From Planococcus kocurii (GTDB lineage: Bacteria > Bacillota > Bacilli > Bacillales_A > Planococcaceae), in assembly GCF_001465835.2 (NCBI RefSeq), contig NZ_CP013661.2, positions 1,356,501 to 1,420,500 of the forward strand: 64,000 nt of DNA, written 5' to 3'. Below the pieces are notes generated by a model, which worked only from the letters and a program-made list of their open reading frames with translations, ran no database searches and was not told the DNA's origin. The position numbers were made by a program, and so were the translations under genes. This document shows positions 1 through 8,720 of the stretch, piece after piece (within the stretch, counting starts at the first letter, position 1; the number at the start of each line of letters is the position of its first letter).

Positions 1-12
1 ATAGTAATACAA

Positions 13-37
13 TGTATGCTCACGCATACGAGGAGGA
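13..37 (+). promoter_or_regulatory. 5' UTR hairpin and RBS of the cold shock gene
   Basis: A perfect 6-bp stem, GTATGC (14-19) and GCATAC (24-29) with loop TCAC, lies directly before the AGGAGG ribosome binding site at 31-36. The SD decides the start at 45 rather than the upstream ATG at 12. Hairpins next to the SD in cold shock mRNAs can make translation temperature-dependent; that role here is inferred. Confidence 0.5.
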
Positions 38-44
38 AATACAC

Positions 45-245
45 ATGGAACAAGGTAAAGTAAAATGGTTTAACTCAGAAAAAGGATTTGGCTTCATCGA
101 ACGCGAAGGCGGCGACGATGTATTCGTACATTTCTCTGCAATCCAAAGCGAAGGCTTTAAATCACTTGACGAAGGTCAAGAAGTAACGTTTGATATCGAG
201 CAAGGCCAACGCGGTCTTCAAGCTACTAACGTTCAAAAAGCTTAA
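45..245 (+). CDS. cspB: Cold shock protein, CspA/CspB family
   Basis: This 66-residue protein is a single cold shock domain, the usual length for the family. Both RNA-binding motifs are visible: RNP1 as KGFGFI near residues 13-18 and RNP2 as VFVHF near residues 27-31. The protein binds single-stranded RNA and DNA and acts as an RNA chaperone in the cytoplasm. The start is chosen because AGGAGG lies 8 bases before it; an in-frame upstream ATG at 12 has no such site. A strong terminator follows, so it is probably monocistronic. Which csp paralogue it is cannot be said from sequence alone. Confidence 0.96.
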   Translation: MEQGKVKWFNSEKGFGFIEREGGDDVFVHFSAIQSEGFKSLDEGQEVTFDIEQGQRGLQATNVQKA

Positions 246-256
246 TTTAACTTATC

Positions 257-290
257 AATGAACTCTTCTTCGGAAGAGTTCATTTTTTAT
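257..290 (+). terminator. Rho-independent terminator after cspB
   Basis: A perfect 12-bp stem (257-268 with 273-284) closes a TTCG tetraloop and is followed by a T-rich tract. It lies 11 bases after the stop codon. Confidence 0.92.
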
Positions 291-302
291 TATTATTTTT
301 TA

Positions 303-435
303 AAGGGGCTGTCCCACAAGGTCATGAACAATGACGTTTTGGGACAGCCCCTTTTACATACAATCCAAAAAAACAGTCGAAGAAAAGAGTCTCTTTTTCT
401 TCGACTGTTTTATATGAAAGACTTACAGGATATTC
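303..435. mobile_element. IS1182-like relic, copy 1
   Basis: A 14-bp perfect inverted repeat, AAGGGGCTGTCCCA (303-316) and its complement (340-353), encloses the conserved core TCATGAACAATGA. A second hairpin (371-385 with 396-410) matches the 3' hairpin of the longer relics at 12.5, 19.1 and 54.2 kb. No transposase remains. The element is probably an internally deleted copy reduced to its ends. The hairpins may act as terminators. Confidence 0.7.
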
Positions 436-440
436 TTTTT

Positions 441-539
441 TTAATTCAACCAAAAATAAAGTTGAAAGATCCCAAAAATTAAAATGCTTAATCCAACTGT
501 GCTGAAAACGATTCCAAGCACCAACTTTTTTCCAGTCAT
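441..539 (-). CDS. Small single-span membrane protein, 32 aa
   Basis: A 33-codon frame starts 4 bases after the stop of the upstream fusion gene and has its own SD, AAGGAG, inside the last codons of that gene. The product opens MTGKK and continues as one hydrophobic helix (about residues 6-30) ending FWLN. The arrangement points to translational coupling with the 544-2193 gene. I do not recognise the family. It is short, but the SD, the spacing and the ideal membrane helix make chance unlikely. Confidence 0.6.
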   Translation of the reverse strand: MTGKKLVLGIVFSTVGLSILIFGIFQLYFWLN

Positions 540-543
540 CTCT

Positions 544-2193
544 TCACTCCTTTTCAATGTTCAACTCTTCAATGGTTTTGATGATGTCGCGCGCTCCCGA
601 GTTTTTATTCGATAAGACTGTTAACACGCTCGCTTCTTCCGGGTAAAATGCTGAATGAAAACTGACACCAGGATCATAGCCCATAATATGGTATTTCGAA
701 ACACTATTCGCACAGCCTTGAATCCAGATTCCGTAGCCATAATCCCCGTTTTCTCCAGATGCATGAACTTGAAGCATTGCGCTCAGTATTTCTCTGCTCA
801 ACAAGGTTCCATCCATCAAACACTTCCAAAAATTCGCCATATCGCCTGCAGTGACGTATGCTCCACCGTCAGCGCCTCCACGGATTGGTAGGGCGTATTG
901 ATTGGTACGCCAAAAATCCGCTTCTTCTACATAGCCAATAGCCGTGTGAGCGGGCAATCGGTCCAAATAGAAGTAACCTGAACGCTTCATCTGTGCAGGA
1001 GCAAAAATCCGTTCTTCTACGACTTCAGCAAATTCTTGGCCAGTAACTTTTTCAATAATCAAACCAAGTGCAATAAATCCCGCATTGTTGTAGTGAAACC
1101 TTTCACCAGGCTCAAACATCGCGGGCAAATTTTTAAATAAAGGAATAAAATCTGAAGCAGTTTGCATCAAATACATCGGTTGTTTCTTCCATAAGTCCTC
1201 GAAAGCACCTTCTATCTGTTCATCAAAATAATCGGGCATACCCGATGTATGCGTCAATAATTGATGAATGGTGACGTCGAATTGCGGAAAAGCGTGCGGC
1301 AGCAATTCAGATAATTTATTGCTGAAATCGAGCTTTCCTTCGCCCACCAATTGACACACTACAACAGCGGTAAACAGTTTGCTGCCAGAAGCTATACCGA
1401 ACCTTGTATCCACGGCATTTGGCCGTTCATCAGCACGATTGGCAAAGCCTCTTGCGGCTGTCCACATTTGCTCTTTTTGTAGATAAACGACACCTGAAAA
1501 ATCGATTTCTTCCATCTTGTCCATAATCGGGTTGTCCGGCTTTTCTTGCTGGAATCGCCCTTCCTCTGTCATGCTAATTTGACGACCATCACGCAATTCG
1601 ATTGCTAACGGATGGGTTTCGCTTTTTTGTTTAGAGAAATACCAAGTGCGTTTTGGTGCTACGAGAATGATAAAGGCATGCCCGCTTCCGAGAAAGTTCA
1701 ACGACTTCGCATCAATGCCTTTGTTACCACGAACCGGAATGTCCATTTGCTCGATTAGCTCACCAACTTCTTCAACATACGGCGTAGTCATGCTTACTTC
1801 GCTAATATCGAGCAGAGAGTCTACTGTAAAATTACCCATACGATCAACGCTACGCCGCGCAATAAATTCGACGACGTTACCCGCAGGATCTTGAAAATAA
1901 AATGCATCTGCATCAAAATTAGCGTAGAACACTTCGTCCATGCCTTCTTGACGATTTAAAGTGACCCGTTCACTGGCCCAGTGTTTAGCAAGCGTATACT
2001 GATTGCCTGGTATGTTCAGTGCAAAGTGATAGATAGCTGGTCTTTCTGATTCCTGAAAAACTAATTGAGATTCCCCAATTGACAAAGTAAAGCTCGTTTC
2101 ATTTTCTTCAACAATTCGAAAGCCTAATTGATATTCATAGAATCCTTTCATATCCACTAACTGATTTGTGTATAAGGTCACTTTTTTGAACAT
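544..2193 (-). CDS. VOC (glyoxalase-fold) / serine beta-lactamase-fold fusion protein
   Basis: The 549-residue product joins two domains in one frame. Residues about 1-205 form two VOC half-modules (DPAGNVVEFIA near 103-113 is typical of a VOC C-terminal strand). Residues about 215-549 are a class C beta-lactamase/DD-peptidase-like serine hydrolase, with SGSK at 269-272 as the SxxK nucleophile motif and YNN at 368-370 as the YxN motif; HIMGYDPG near the C-terminus may be the third motif. There is no signal peptide, so it is probably cytosolic. The start at 2193 is preferred because the SD AAGGGG precedes it; eight more codons are open upstream. The substrate is unknown: an esterase or amidase acting on a ligand bound by the VOC part is possible. 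Confidence 0.85.
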   Translation of the reverse strand: MFKKVTLYTNQLVDMKGFYEYQLGFRIVEENETSFTLSIGESQLVFQESERPAIYHFALNIPGNQYTLAKHWASERVTLNRQEGMDEVFYANFDADAFYFQDPAGNVVEFIARRSVDRMGNFTVDSLLDISEVSMTTPYVEEVGELIEQMDIPVRGNKGIDAKSLNFLGSGHAFIILVAPKRTWYFSKQKSETHPLAIELRDGRQISMTEEGRFQQEKPDNPIMDKMEEIDFSGVVYLQKEQMWTAARGFANRADERPNAVDTRFGIASGSKLFTAVVVCQLVGEGKLDFSNKLSELLPHAFPQFDVTIHQLLTHTSGMPDYFDEQIEGAFEDLWKKQPMYLMQTASDFIPLFKNLPAMFEPGERFHYNNAGFIALGLIIEKVTGQEFAEVVEERIFAPAQMKRSGYFYLDRLPAHTAIGYVEEADFWRTNQYALPIRGGADGGAYVTAGDMANFWKCLMDGTLLSREILSAMLQVHASGENGDYGYGIWIQGCANSVSKYHIMGYDPGVSFHSAFYPEEASVLTVLSNKNSGARDIIKTIEELNIEKE

Positions 2194-2253
2194 GTTCTCA
2201 CCCCTTCTCTTTAGCATACCGAAAAACCTAATTTTTTACCTCTAATTTGCCAT

Positions 2254-2284
2254 AAAAAAGAAGAGCACAAGGCTCTTCTTTTTT
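2254..2284 (-). terminator. Terminator of the 2312-3222 operon
   Basis: A 13-bp perfect stem (2254-2266 with 2272-2284) has an A-tract on one side and a T-tract on the other, so it can work in both directions. It lies downstream of the minus-strand GNAT gene. Confidence 0.85.
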
Positions 2285-2311
2285 GCGGCTGACTGAATAC
2301 CTAAAGCGTGG

Positions 2312-2770
2312 TTAGTTGTTTATCGTATAACGAAGCCTAATCATATCCCGACATTCGATACCATTTTCAAAAATAGGTTCCGGATAATTCCGTCTGAAAA
2401 AATCTGAATCGATGGCATGGAAGCGAAATCCACATTTTTGATAAAATGCAAGCTGGTCCATACTTGAATTACCCGTTCCAATTTCCACAAACTGAAAACC
2501 ACGGTGTAGCGCTTCTGCTAAAGCATGCTGCAAAAGCCTCCGCCCATAGCCTTGGCCGCGGAAACTTTCCGCCACTGCTAGATTCTTGATTTCAATGGTG
2601 CTATCCGATAGAACGAGCAGAACGCACACGCCAATCACGGAACCTTCTTGTTCTCCAATCATGCACCAGCCAACTGCACAATAGGTACGAACCAATCTTT
2701 CTGAAGGATCCGCTTCTAGCAATAACTCCATCGGCAGCGGTTCATGAGCCTGCAGTAGACGGAATTCCAT
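2312..2770 (-). CDS. GNAT family N-acetyltransferase (YvbK-like)
   Basis: This 152-residue protein has the GNAT fold. The acetyl-CoA pyrophosphate loop is RGQGYG near residues 69-74, followed by a helix, and GTGNSSMDQLAFYQKCGFR forms the typical second half. The GTGNSS...YQKCGF...DFF pattern resembles B. subtilis YvbK, from memory. Its start codon overlaps the upstream stop as TAATG, so the two genes are translationally coupled. The substrate is unknown. Confidence 0.88.
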   Translation of the reverse strand: MEFRLLQAHEPLPMELLLEADPSERLVRTYCAVGWCMIGEQEGSVIGVCVLLVLSDSTIEIKNLAVAESFRGQGYGRRLLQHALAEALHRGFQFVEIGTGNSSMDQLAFYQKCGFRFHAIDSDFFRRNYPEPIFENGIECRDMIRLRYTINN

Positions 2771-3222
2771 TATTTCTTTTCTTTAAAGCCTTGATCGATT
2801 AGGTAGTCTTCAGCATTATCAAAAGTCCCGAAGCTTTCTTCTAAGTTTTTACCTGTGTAGATATTCCAGAAAGGCTCTTCGTAAACCAAGTCTAGTTTCT
2901 CATTATCGCGGTTCATCCACGTCTTGTCGTATGGCGGTTCCGGCTCTAAAGAAAGGTAATCCAAGGAATCTGCCAATATGCTGCGCAGTTCCTTTTCAGA
3001 AAAATCACGAACATTAACAAAGCCTTTTTTGTCAGCATCGTAATGCGGCAAGTTGCCGACATAAACAAAACCATTGCCTGTTGGATGCAAATGATAAACA
3101 GCAATTTTCTTGTCGTATAGGCTTTCTTCATAATGAAAGTTCACGCGCTTCATCGACACGTCTTTTCTTGTTAGTCCCGGAAAAGATTCAATGATTTCTA
3201 ATTTTTGTTCAAATGTTAACAA
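2770..3222 (-). CDS. Conserved hypothetical protein
   Basis: A soluble protein of about 150 residues with no signal peptide or membrane segment. I do not recognise a domain. It carries a RVNFHYEES and VYHLHPTGNGFVYVG core that looks like a beta-rich fold. The start is uncertain: a TTG at 3222 has GAGG at good spacing, while ATG codons at 3228 and 3258-3261 are open but poorly placed for an SD. It is coupled by a one-base TAATG overlap to the acetyltransferase. Confidence 0.75.
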   Translation of the reverse strand: MLTFEQKLEIIESFPGLTRKDVSMKRVNFHYEESLYDKKIAVYHLHPTGNGFVYVGNLPHYDADKKGFVNVRDFSEKELRSILADSLDYLSLEPEPPYDKTWMNRDNEKLDLVYEEPFWNIYTGKNLEESFGTFDNAEDYLIDQGFKEKK

Positions 3223-3391
3223 TCTCATTACCTCATTTCTTAGTTTCACTTTGTTCATCAAAAATCTTAGAAAGATCTAAGACATAAATCCACTTTCTTC
3301 TCATGAAGCCTGCAGACATATATAGTTACACCTATACATTTTTAATTACCACTCAGTATAACACGCTGAGCGTAATCCTACATCCATAGAA

Positions 3392-3420
3392 AAAAGCTGC
3401 GCGAACGCAGCTTTTGTTTT
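3392..3420 (-). terminator. Terminator of the marR-MMPL operon
   Basis: A 10-bp perfect stem AAAAGCTGCG (3392-3401) with CGCAGCTTTT (3406-3415) and loop CGAA lies 23 bases after the MMPL stop. It can act on both strands. Confidence 0.85.
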
Positions 3421-3442
3421 AGCAACACCAAGACTTACTTAA

Positions 3443-6061
3443 TTACTTTTTCTTGCCAAACGGCCACCAAACTCCGCGGTCAAAGGATACTGAAATCGCG
3501 GGTATTAACAATGGCAAGACAATCAGTCCGTACAATAATAACCCTGTAATAACGATTGTCGCGATTTGTACGAGACTCAAAACACCAGACGGCATCATGG
3601 CACCGAACGTACCTGCAAGGATGATGGCAGCTGTAATAATGACTGTCCCCATCTTCGCCATTGATGTACGCATTGCGTCGCGAACCGTAACACCATTCGA
3701 GGATTCTTCACGGAAACGGTCGAGTAAGAAAATTGAATAGTCGACTCCTAACGCCACTAACATAACAAAACCAAAGAATGGTACTGCCCAGCTAATTCCG
3801 TCAAAGCCGAGACCATTGACAAAGATCAATTCCGCAATGGAAATTGATGTGTAATACGTCAACAATAAAGATCCGATCATATATAACGGCATAATCAATG
3901 AACGGAACAAAATGGCTAGGACAACAAACAAGCTGATTAACATGATAATGACTGTATTCGTAAAGTCACTAGATGAAACTTCTTCTAAGTCACTATTGAT
4001 GCTCGAAATTCCGCTAAATGCGATTTCCGCGTCTTCAAGCGGCGTTCCTGCCACCGTACGTGCTACTGTTTCTTTAATTTCAGCCGTAATATCAATTGCC
4101 TCATGAGAGTAAGGATCTTCTGACAAGATGACTTCCATCATCATTCCTGTGCCATCTGCAAAAGAATAGCGATCCAATACTTGCTCAAAGTCTTCGCTTT
4201 CGAGTGTTCCTTCTGGAATGAATAAGCCGGTGTCACGCACCGATTCACTATCACTCATTTCTTGCATCATGTCGACTGCTTCTGTTAAACCAGTTTCAAT
4301 TTCAGCAAGTCCAGCGTTTGAAGCGCCAACACCTTCTGCTAACTGTGTTAATCCTGCACTAAGTTCGGCAGTTTGACCAGCTGCTCCAGCCAAGCCTTGT
4401 TGAATCTCTGTTAATCCTCCACTGATTTGCGTTAACGCACCGACAGTTTGAGGAATATTGCCTGTTAACTGAAGTCCTTGTGACACTTGACCTAGTTGTT
4501 GATTGATCTGGCCAAGCCCTGCAGCTGCCTCAGTCAAGCCTGCGGAATTTCCCGCTTGTTCGCTAATAGCCGTTAGATTGGTTTGAACTTCTGTCAGCCC
4601 TGTTTGTACTTCACCAAGTCCATCACGCGCTTCACCAAGTCCATCAGCCAATAAGCCAAGTTGCTCGTCTACGTAAAGTTCGTCAATTACCTCACCGGTA
4701 GGGCGAGTAATCGATCGTACTGTTTCAACGCCATCAATTTTTTCAATCTCTGCACTTAATGATTCAAAATAAGGAACAGTTGATCGTTCTGTTAACGAAT
4801 CAGCTGATTTGACAATGACTTGAACTGGCAATGAATCCCCTTTGCCAAAGCCTTCTTCAATTGCACGCAAGCCTTTCACCGACTCATATTCCGAACCGAT
4901 TTCGTCCACCGTGTTAAACGATAAAGAATTATCGTACGTAAATAATAACGGGACTGTGATCAAAGCCACTACTAGCATTGACAGCAATGGTCGGTTAATC
5001 GACAGTTTACTCATAGTGATCCAGAGCTTACTATCGCTATGAGAAGCAGATTTTTTCGCTGGCCAGAATAATTTTTCTTTCAGTAAAGACATGAAAAACG
5101 GAACAATCGTGTACAGCACAAGTAATAGAACAAATATACCAACCGCAACCGCTACTGCTGATTTGAAGATTGGAAATTCAGCAAAGCCAATGGCGAAAAA
5201 TCCGATAAATACAGCAATTCCACTAATCAACAAAGTTCTTCCGGCTGTTTTATACGTATTAATAATGGATTGTTCCACACCGTGTCCAGCCGATAATTCC
5301 TCTTTGTAGCGGCTCAACAACAAAATACAGTAATCTGTTCCGATACCGAATAAAATCGCTACGAGGAATATTTGTGTATAGTTAGAAACCGGAAATCCGA
5401 ACCATTCGATGAAAAATGCCACAATCGATTGACTCAATAAATACGAGATTCCGACTGCCACAAGTGGAATGAACGGTGTCACAATCGAGCGGAACACTGC
5501 CAGCAATAAACCAAAAATCAAAACAACCGTAATGATTTCTGTACGCTTTAAGCCTTCTTGTGCGCTAATATTGACATCATTACCAATGATTGCTTCGCCT
5601 GTTATATAAGCAGTCAAATCTTTAGGAATGATGGTTTCTCTAATTGTATCAGCAACTGCGTTTACTTCTTCGTTCGTACCATCAACCATAATCGGCATTA
5701 AAACCGTTTGCCCATCTTCTGAAATCAATTGTTCTTCCAACTCTTTACTTTCAACAGGACTTAATACACTGGTGATGGGCTCACCTAATGCTTCGATGTC
5801 CGTCACCATTTGTTCCAGTGTTTGTCGAGTGGCATCTGTTATCTTGCTTTCTAATGGGATAACAAGCGAAATGGTTTGTTCTGCAGCATCCGCGTCGCTC
5901 AAAATTTTTGAAGCAAGTTGCGATGATGCTTCATCCGATAATTGAAACGATCCTGCATCTTCTGCTTGTTTTGTTAAGTTCGGTGCCAATAAGAACAAGA
6001 CCACCGTCAATACAATTAAGCCTATCGTAATTGGCCATTTAAATTTTAATACATTGTGCAC
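3443..6061 (-). CDS. MMPL/RND-family membrane transporter (YdgH-like)
   Basis: The 872-residue protein has the two-fold RND layout: an N-terminal helix, an external loop, a block of five or six helices, a second external loop, and a second helix block. Charged GxxxD elements typical of MMPL proton relay occur in both blocks (GIGTDYCILLLSRYKEE and ALGVDYSIFLLDRFREE). The second outside loop holds long glycine/glutamine repeats built on GL..I..GLT, probably coiled coil. The start is GTG with SD GGGGTG; it begins 3 bases after the marR stop. The marR-MMPL pair resembles B. subtilis ydgG-ydgH. Substrate is probably a lipid or hydrophobic drug, but this is inferred. Confidence 0.92.
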   Translation of the reverse strand: MHNVLKFKWPITIGLIVLTVVLFLLAPNLTKQAEDAGSFQLSDEASSQLASKILSDADAAEQTISLVIPLESKITDATRQTLEQMVTDIEALGEPITSVLSPVESKELEEQLISEDGQTVLMPIMVDGTNEEVNAVADTIRETIIPKDLTAYITGEAIIGNDVNISAQEGLKRTEIITVVLIFGLLLAVFRSIVTPFIPLVAVGISYLLSQSIVAFFIEWFGFPVSNYTQIFLVAILFGIGTDYCILLLSRYKEELSAGHGVEQSIINTYKTAGRTLLISGIAVFIGFFAIGFAEFPIFKSAVAVAVGIFVLLLVLYTIVPFFMSLLKEKLFWPAKKSASHSDSKLWITMSKLSINRPLLSMLVVALITVPLLFTYDNSLSFNTVDEIGSEYESVKGLRAIEEGFGKGDSLPVQVIVKSADSLTERSTVPYFESLSAEIEKIDGVETVRSITRPTGEVIDELYVDEQLGLLADGLGEARDGLGEVQTGLTEVQTNLTAISEQAGNSAGLTEAAAGLGQINQQLGQVSQGLQLTGNIPQTVGALTQISGGLTEIQQGLAGAAGQTAELSAGLTQLAEGVGASNAGLAEIETGLTEAVDMMQEMSDSESVRDTGLFIPEGTLESEDFEQVLDRYSFADGTGMMMEVILSEDPYSHEAIDITAEIKETVARTVAGTPLEDAEIAFSGISSINSDLEEVSSSDFTNTVIIMLISLFVVLAILFRSLIMPLYMIGSLLLTYYTSISIAELIFVNGLGFDGISWAVPFFGFVMLVALGVDYSIFLLDRFREESSNGVTVRDAMRTSMAKMGTVIITAAIILAGTFGAMMPSGVLSLVQIATIVITGLLLYGLIVLPLLIPAISVSFDRGVWWPFGKKK

Positions 6062-6064
6062 GTA

Positions 6065-6508
6065 TTACACCCCATCCATTTTTATAATTGTTTTTAGTTT
6101 TCGGAAAATCGTCAGAAACTGGTCTATTTCTTCGTCTGCAATGTTCTCAGACATCAACTTCTCAATGTAATCTGTTAGCACTTGATCCAACTCCAAAATA
6201 AGTGCTTGCCCCTTATCTGTCAGTTCCAACAACTTCTCGCGTTTATCTGCAGTTTGAACAACTTGAATTACTTCTTTTTGCAACAATTTTTTAATACGAC
6301 TGGATATTGCACTTTTGTGCACAGCTTGCAGCACAGCCAGTCTCGATGAAGTAATCTGCTGTTCTGTACCAATCAGCTTTAACATCTGGATTTGCTCAGG
6401 TGAATATTCTTTCCACAAAGGGTGATCGACCGACTTAATCACTCGCTCTGTTCCATAAACTAGCACTTCCTGAAAAAGATCAACCGCTTCTTTTATTCGT
6501 CCATCCAA
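6065..6508 (-). CDS. MarR family transcriptional regulator
   Basis: A 147-residue winged-helix protein with dimerisation helices at both ends. The recognition-helix segment is ITSSRLAVLQAVHKSAISSR and the wing follows around TADKREKLLELTDKG. It starts with TTG, preceded by a strong GAGGGGG SD that lies inside operator 1. It sits directly upstream of the MMPL gene in one operon and most likely represses both. The twin palindromes at 6513-6553 are the probable binding sites. Confidence 0.92.
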   Translation of the reverse strand: MDGRIKEAVDLFQEVLVYGTERVIKSVDHPLWKEYSPEQIQMLKLIGTEQQITSSRLAVLQAVHKSAISSRIKKLLQKEVIQVVQTADKREKLLELTDKGQALILELDQVLTDYIEKLMSENIADEEIDQFLTIFRKLKTIIKMDGV

Positions 6509-6512
6509 AATA

Positions 6513-6566
6513 GTTTACCCCCTCAACCATTATTAATAGTTTAGGGGGTAAACCTTTTAGCGTCAA
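6513..6566 (-). promoter_or_regulatory. marR-MMPL promoter with two MarR operators
   Basis: On the minus strand -35 TTGACG (6561-6566) and -10 TAAACT (6538-6543) are 17 bp apart. Two sites of the form GTTTA-N5-TAAAC follow: 6539-6553 is perfect and overlaps the -10 and spacer; 6513-6527 has one mismatch (TCAAC) and covers the marR SD. They are 26 bp apart centre to centre. Their outer halves also form a perfect 11-bp inverted repeat. Autorepression is inferred. Confidence 0.8.
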
Positions 6567-6585
6567 GGCAGATATTCTATTCTAT

Positions 6586-6616
6586 AGAAAAAACCTGTGA
6601 ACAAAGTTCACAGGTT
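6586..6616 (-). terminator. Terminator of the AI-2E gene
   Basis: A perfect 11-bp stem (6592-6602 with 6606-6616) is followed on the minus strand by a run of six T. Confidence 0.9.
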
Positions 6617-6620
6617 CGAA

Positions 6621-7703
6621 TTATTCAATATCACGGGTAGCAGTGTTACGAATTTCATTGCGTCTTGCATAAACATTTTTGGCAATCGTTTTGATAACGG
6701 CATATACCGGGATCGCTAAAATGATTCCCCATAAACCAGCAATGTTTCCTGCTGCAAGGATTAATGTAATGACCGTCAATGGATGAACATCCAGTGATTT
6801 ACCCATAACGTTCGGTGTGATGAAATTACTTTCAATTTGCTGTGCAATGAGCATAATGATGGCTACATAAACGGCCATAATCGGATCTTGCACAAGGGCA
6901 ATGAGTATCGCCGGAATAACCGCAATGTAAGGCCCTAAAAATGGAATGACGTTCGTTGCCATACCGATTAAAGCTAATAGCAGTGCATAGTCTAAACCGA
7001 TGATCAAATAACCAATTAATAGCATGAGACCAACGAGGAAGCTGACAAACAATTGACCTTGGATATAGGCTTGTAAGGTATCATCGATATCCTGTAATGT
7101 TTTACGAACCCATCTTTTGCGCTCTCCAGAAAAAAAGCCCGAAATAAACGGCACAAACTTTTTATGGTCGACCAAGAGATAGACTAAGAAAAAGGGCACC
7201 AAGACTAAAGTGATGACACCTGAGACGAAGCTACCGATAAAGGACACAATCCATCCACCAATATCACCAAGACGGTCACCGATTTGGCTCGTCATCCCGG
7301 TTAACTGCTCTTCAATGGAATCCGGAAGACGTTCTCGCTGATCGAATACATATTGGCTGGATTCTTCAACGCTCTGTATAATTTCAGGTGCATTGTCTAC
7401 CAGTGCATTGATTTGACCTGTAACAATCGGACCAATCATGATATAAAACAAATAAAAGACTAAAACAATCGACAACAGAACGGTAAGAACTGCAGCCCAT
7501 TTCGGAAATTTTCGCTTCATCAGAAAATGCAGAACCGGTCTTGTCAGATAAAATAAGACGCCTCCCAACAATAACGGCACAAAAATCGTCCCTGCTATAA
7601 TGAATAAAGGTTCGAAGATCCCTTGTACTTCAATAAATAATCGAATAATGACTAAAGTCAAGATAATTCCTACACCTACTTGAAACCAAAGCTTGTTCGT
7701 CAA
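6621..7703 (-). CDS. AI-2E family transporter-like membrane protein
   Basis: The 360-residue protein carries the UPF0118/AI-2E family layout: paired N-terminal helices, a central soluble region (about 125-205), and a C-terminal block of helices with [14 protein letters not shown] and [15 protein letters not shown], both family hallmarks. Members are proposed to export small molecules or ions; the true substrate is unknown. The TTG at 7703 is preferred because AGGGAG lies 8 bases before it; a GTG three codons upstream has no room for an SD. A second member lies at 30247-31338. Confidence 0.9.
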   Translation of the reverse strand: MTNKLWFQVGVGIILTLVIIRLFIEVQGIFEPLFIIAGTIFVPLLLGGVLFYLTRPVLHFLMKRKFPKWAAVLTVLLSIVLVFYLFYIMIGPIVTGQINALVDNAPEIIQSVEESSQYVFDQRERLPDSIEEQLTGMTSQIGDRLGDIGGWIVSFIGSFVSGVITLVLVPFFLVYLLVDHKKFVPFISGFFSGERKRWVRKTLQDIDDTLQAYIQGQLFVSFLVGLMLLIGYLIIGLDYALLLALIGMATNVIPFLGPYIAVIPAILIALVQDPIMAVYVAIIMLIAQQIESNFITPNVMGKSLDVHPLTVITLILAAGNIAGLWGIILAIPVYAVIKTIAKNVYARRNEIRNTATRDIE

Positions 7704-7848
7704 GCATTCCACTCCCTTTCTTTCAATAGTATACCCAGTTTACCATGAAAATATGGTATTATATTTTTTATGTTGTTTTGAAATTGTTGCTCTAAAAACA
7801 CCACCAACAGATAAAATAAACACACGAATCAATGGAGGAATTATTTCA

Positions 7849-8679
7849 ATGGACCAACTATGGCTTATACTCAAATTTCTGCTTCTCGGCCTTTTCCAAG
7901 GTCTTACGGAACCGATTCCCATCTCCTCAAGTGGACACTTACTAATTGCACAGTATTTTTTAGATGTTCAAATTGAAGGAAGTGTGTCAACTTTCGCTTT
8001 GCTAGTCAATAGCGCATCACTTATTGCCGTCTTGATTATTTACCGTGAGGACGTTCAACGTCTCGTTGTTAACGGTTTAAAATACTTTACGGTAAAAAAT
8101 ACCGACACCAAAAGGGATTTCATGTTTATTGTTTACTTGGTGGTCGCGACCATCCCTGCTGCAATCATCGGCCTGTTATTTCAAGATGCGATTGATGACA
8201 AACTTTCAACCATCGCGACAGTTGGCTTGACCTTAGTTGTTACGGGCTTTGGCCTTTGGTGGATTCGCAATATGCGTGGTCAGCGAAAAGATGGCAATAT
8301 GACGATGAAAGACGCAGTTATTATTGGCGGCGCGCAAGCAGTAGCACTGATTCCGGGAATTAGCCGCAGTGGCGCCACAATTGTCGCGGCGATGGCCCGT
8401 GGCATCAATCAAGAAACAGCTTTGCGTTTTTCTTTCTTATTGTTTATCCCGATTAGTTTAGGTGGTGCTGTTTTAAGCATTACCGATATCATGAAAGACG
8501 ACAACTTAGCTGCTATGGCCATTCCTTACATCATGGCTTTTCTGGGTTCTCTAGTTGCTTCGTATTTTTCACTAAAGTGGTTCATGAACATTATGGCAAA
8601 AGGTCAATTAAAGTATTTTGCTATTTATTGTTTTATCGTCGGCCCACTAGTTGTTTTCGCTTGGTTTTTATTAAATTAA
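7849..8679 (+). CDS. uppP: Undecaprenyl-diphosphatase UppP (BacA)
   Basis: This 276-residue polytopic membrane enzyme removes a phosphate from undecaprenyl diphosphate so the lipid carrier can be reused for wall synthesis. The two catalytic motifs are present: [13 protein letters not shown] near residues 20-32 (E-x-x-P-x-S-S-x-G-H type) and [11 protein letters not shown] near 165-175 (PGxSRS). The start at 7849 follows GGAGGA by 9 bases; the frame is open further upstream without an SD. A perfect terminator follows. The family also gives bacitracin tolerance. The polyprenyl-phosphate translocase gene popT lies 1.5 kb away. Confidence 0.95.
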   Translation: MDQLWLILKFLLLGLFQGLTEPIPISSSGHLLIAQYFLDVQIEGSVSTFALLVNSASLIAVLIIYREDVQRLVVNGLKYFTVKNTDTKRDFMFIVYLVVATIPAAIIGLLFQDAIDDKLSTIATVGLTLVVTGFGLWWIRNMRGQRKDGNMTMKDAVIIGGAQAVALIPGISRSGATIVAAMARGINQETALRFSFLLFIPISLGGAVLSITDIMKDDNLAAMAIPYIMAFLGSLVASYFSLKWFMNIMAKGQLKYFAIYCFIVGPLVVFAWFLLN

Positions 8680-8685
8680 CAGAAC

Positions 8686-8715
8686 AGGCAGGCTGTCAAC
8701 ATTGACAGCCTGCCT
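8686..8715. terminator. Bidirectional terminator between uppP and the CAP gene
   Basis: A 13-bp perfect stem (8686-8698 with 8703-8715) sits between two convergent genes. Confidence 0.88.
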
Positions 8716-8720
8716 TTACT

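Noticed and set aside
258..482. Open frame on the plus strand after cspB
   Set aside because: It runs through the cspB terminator and both hairpins of an IS relic, with no SD.
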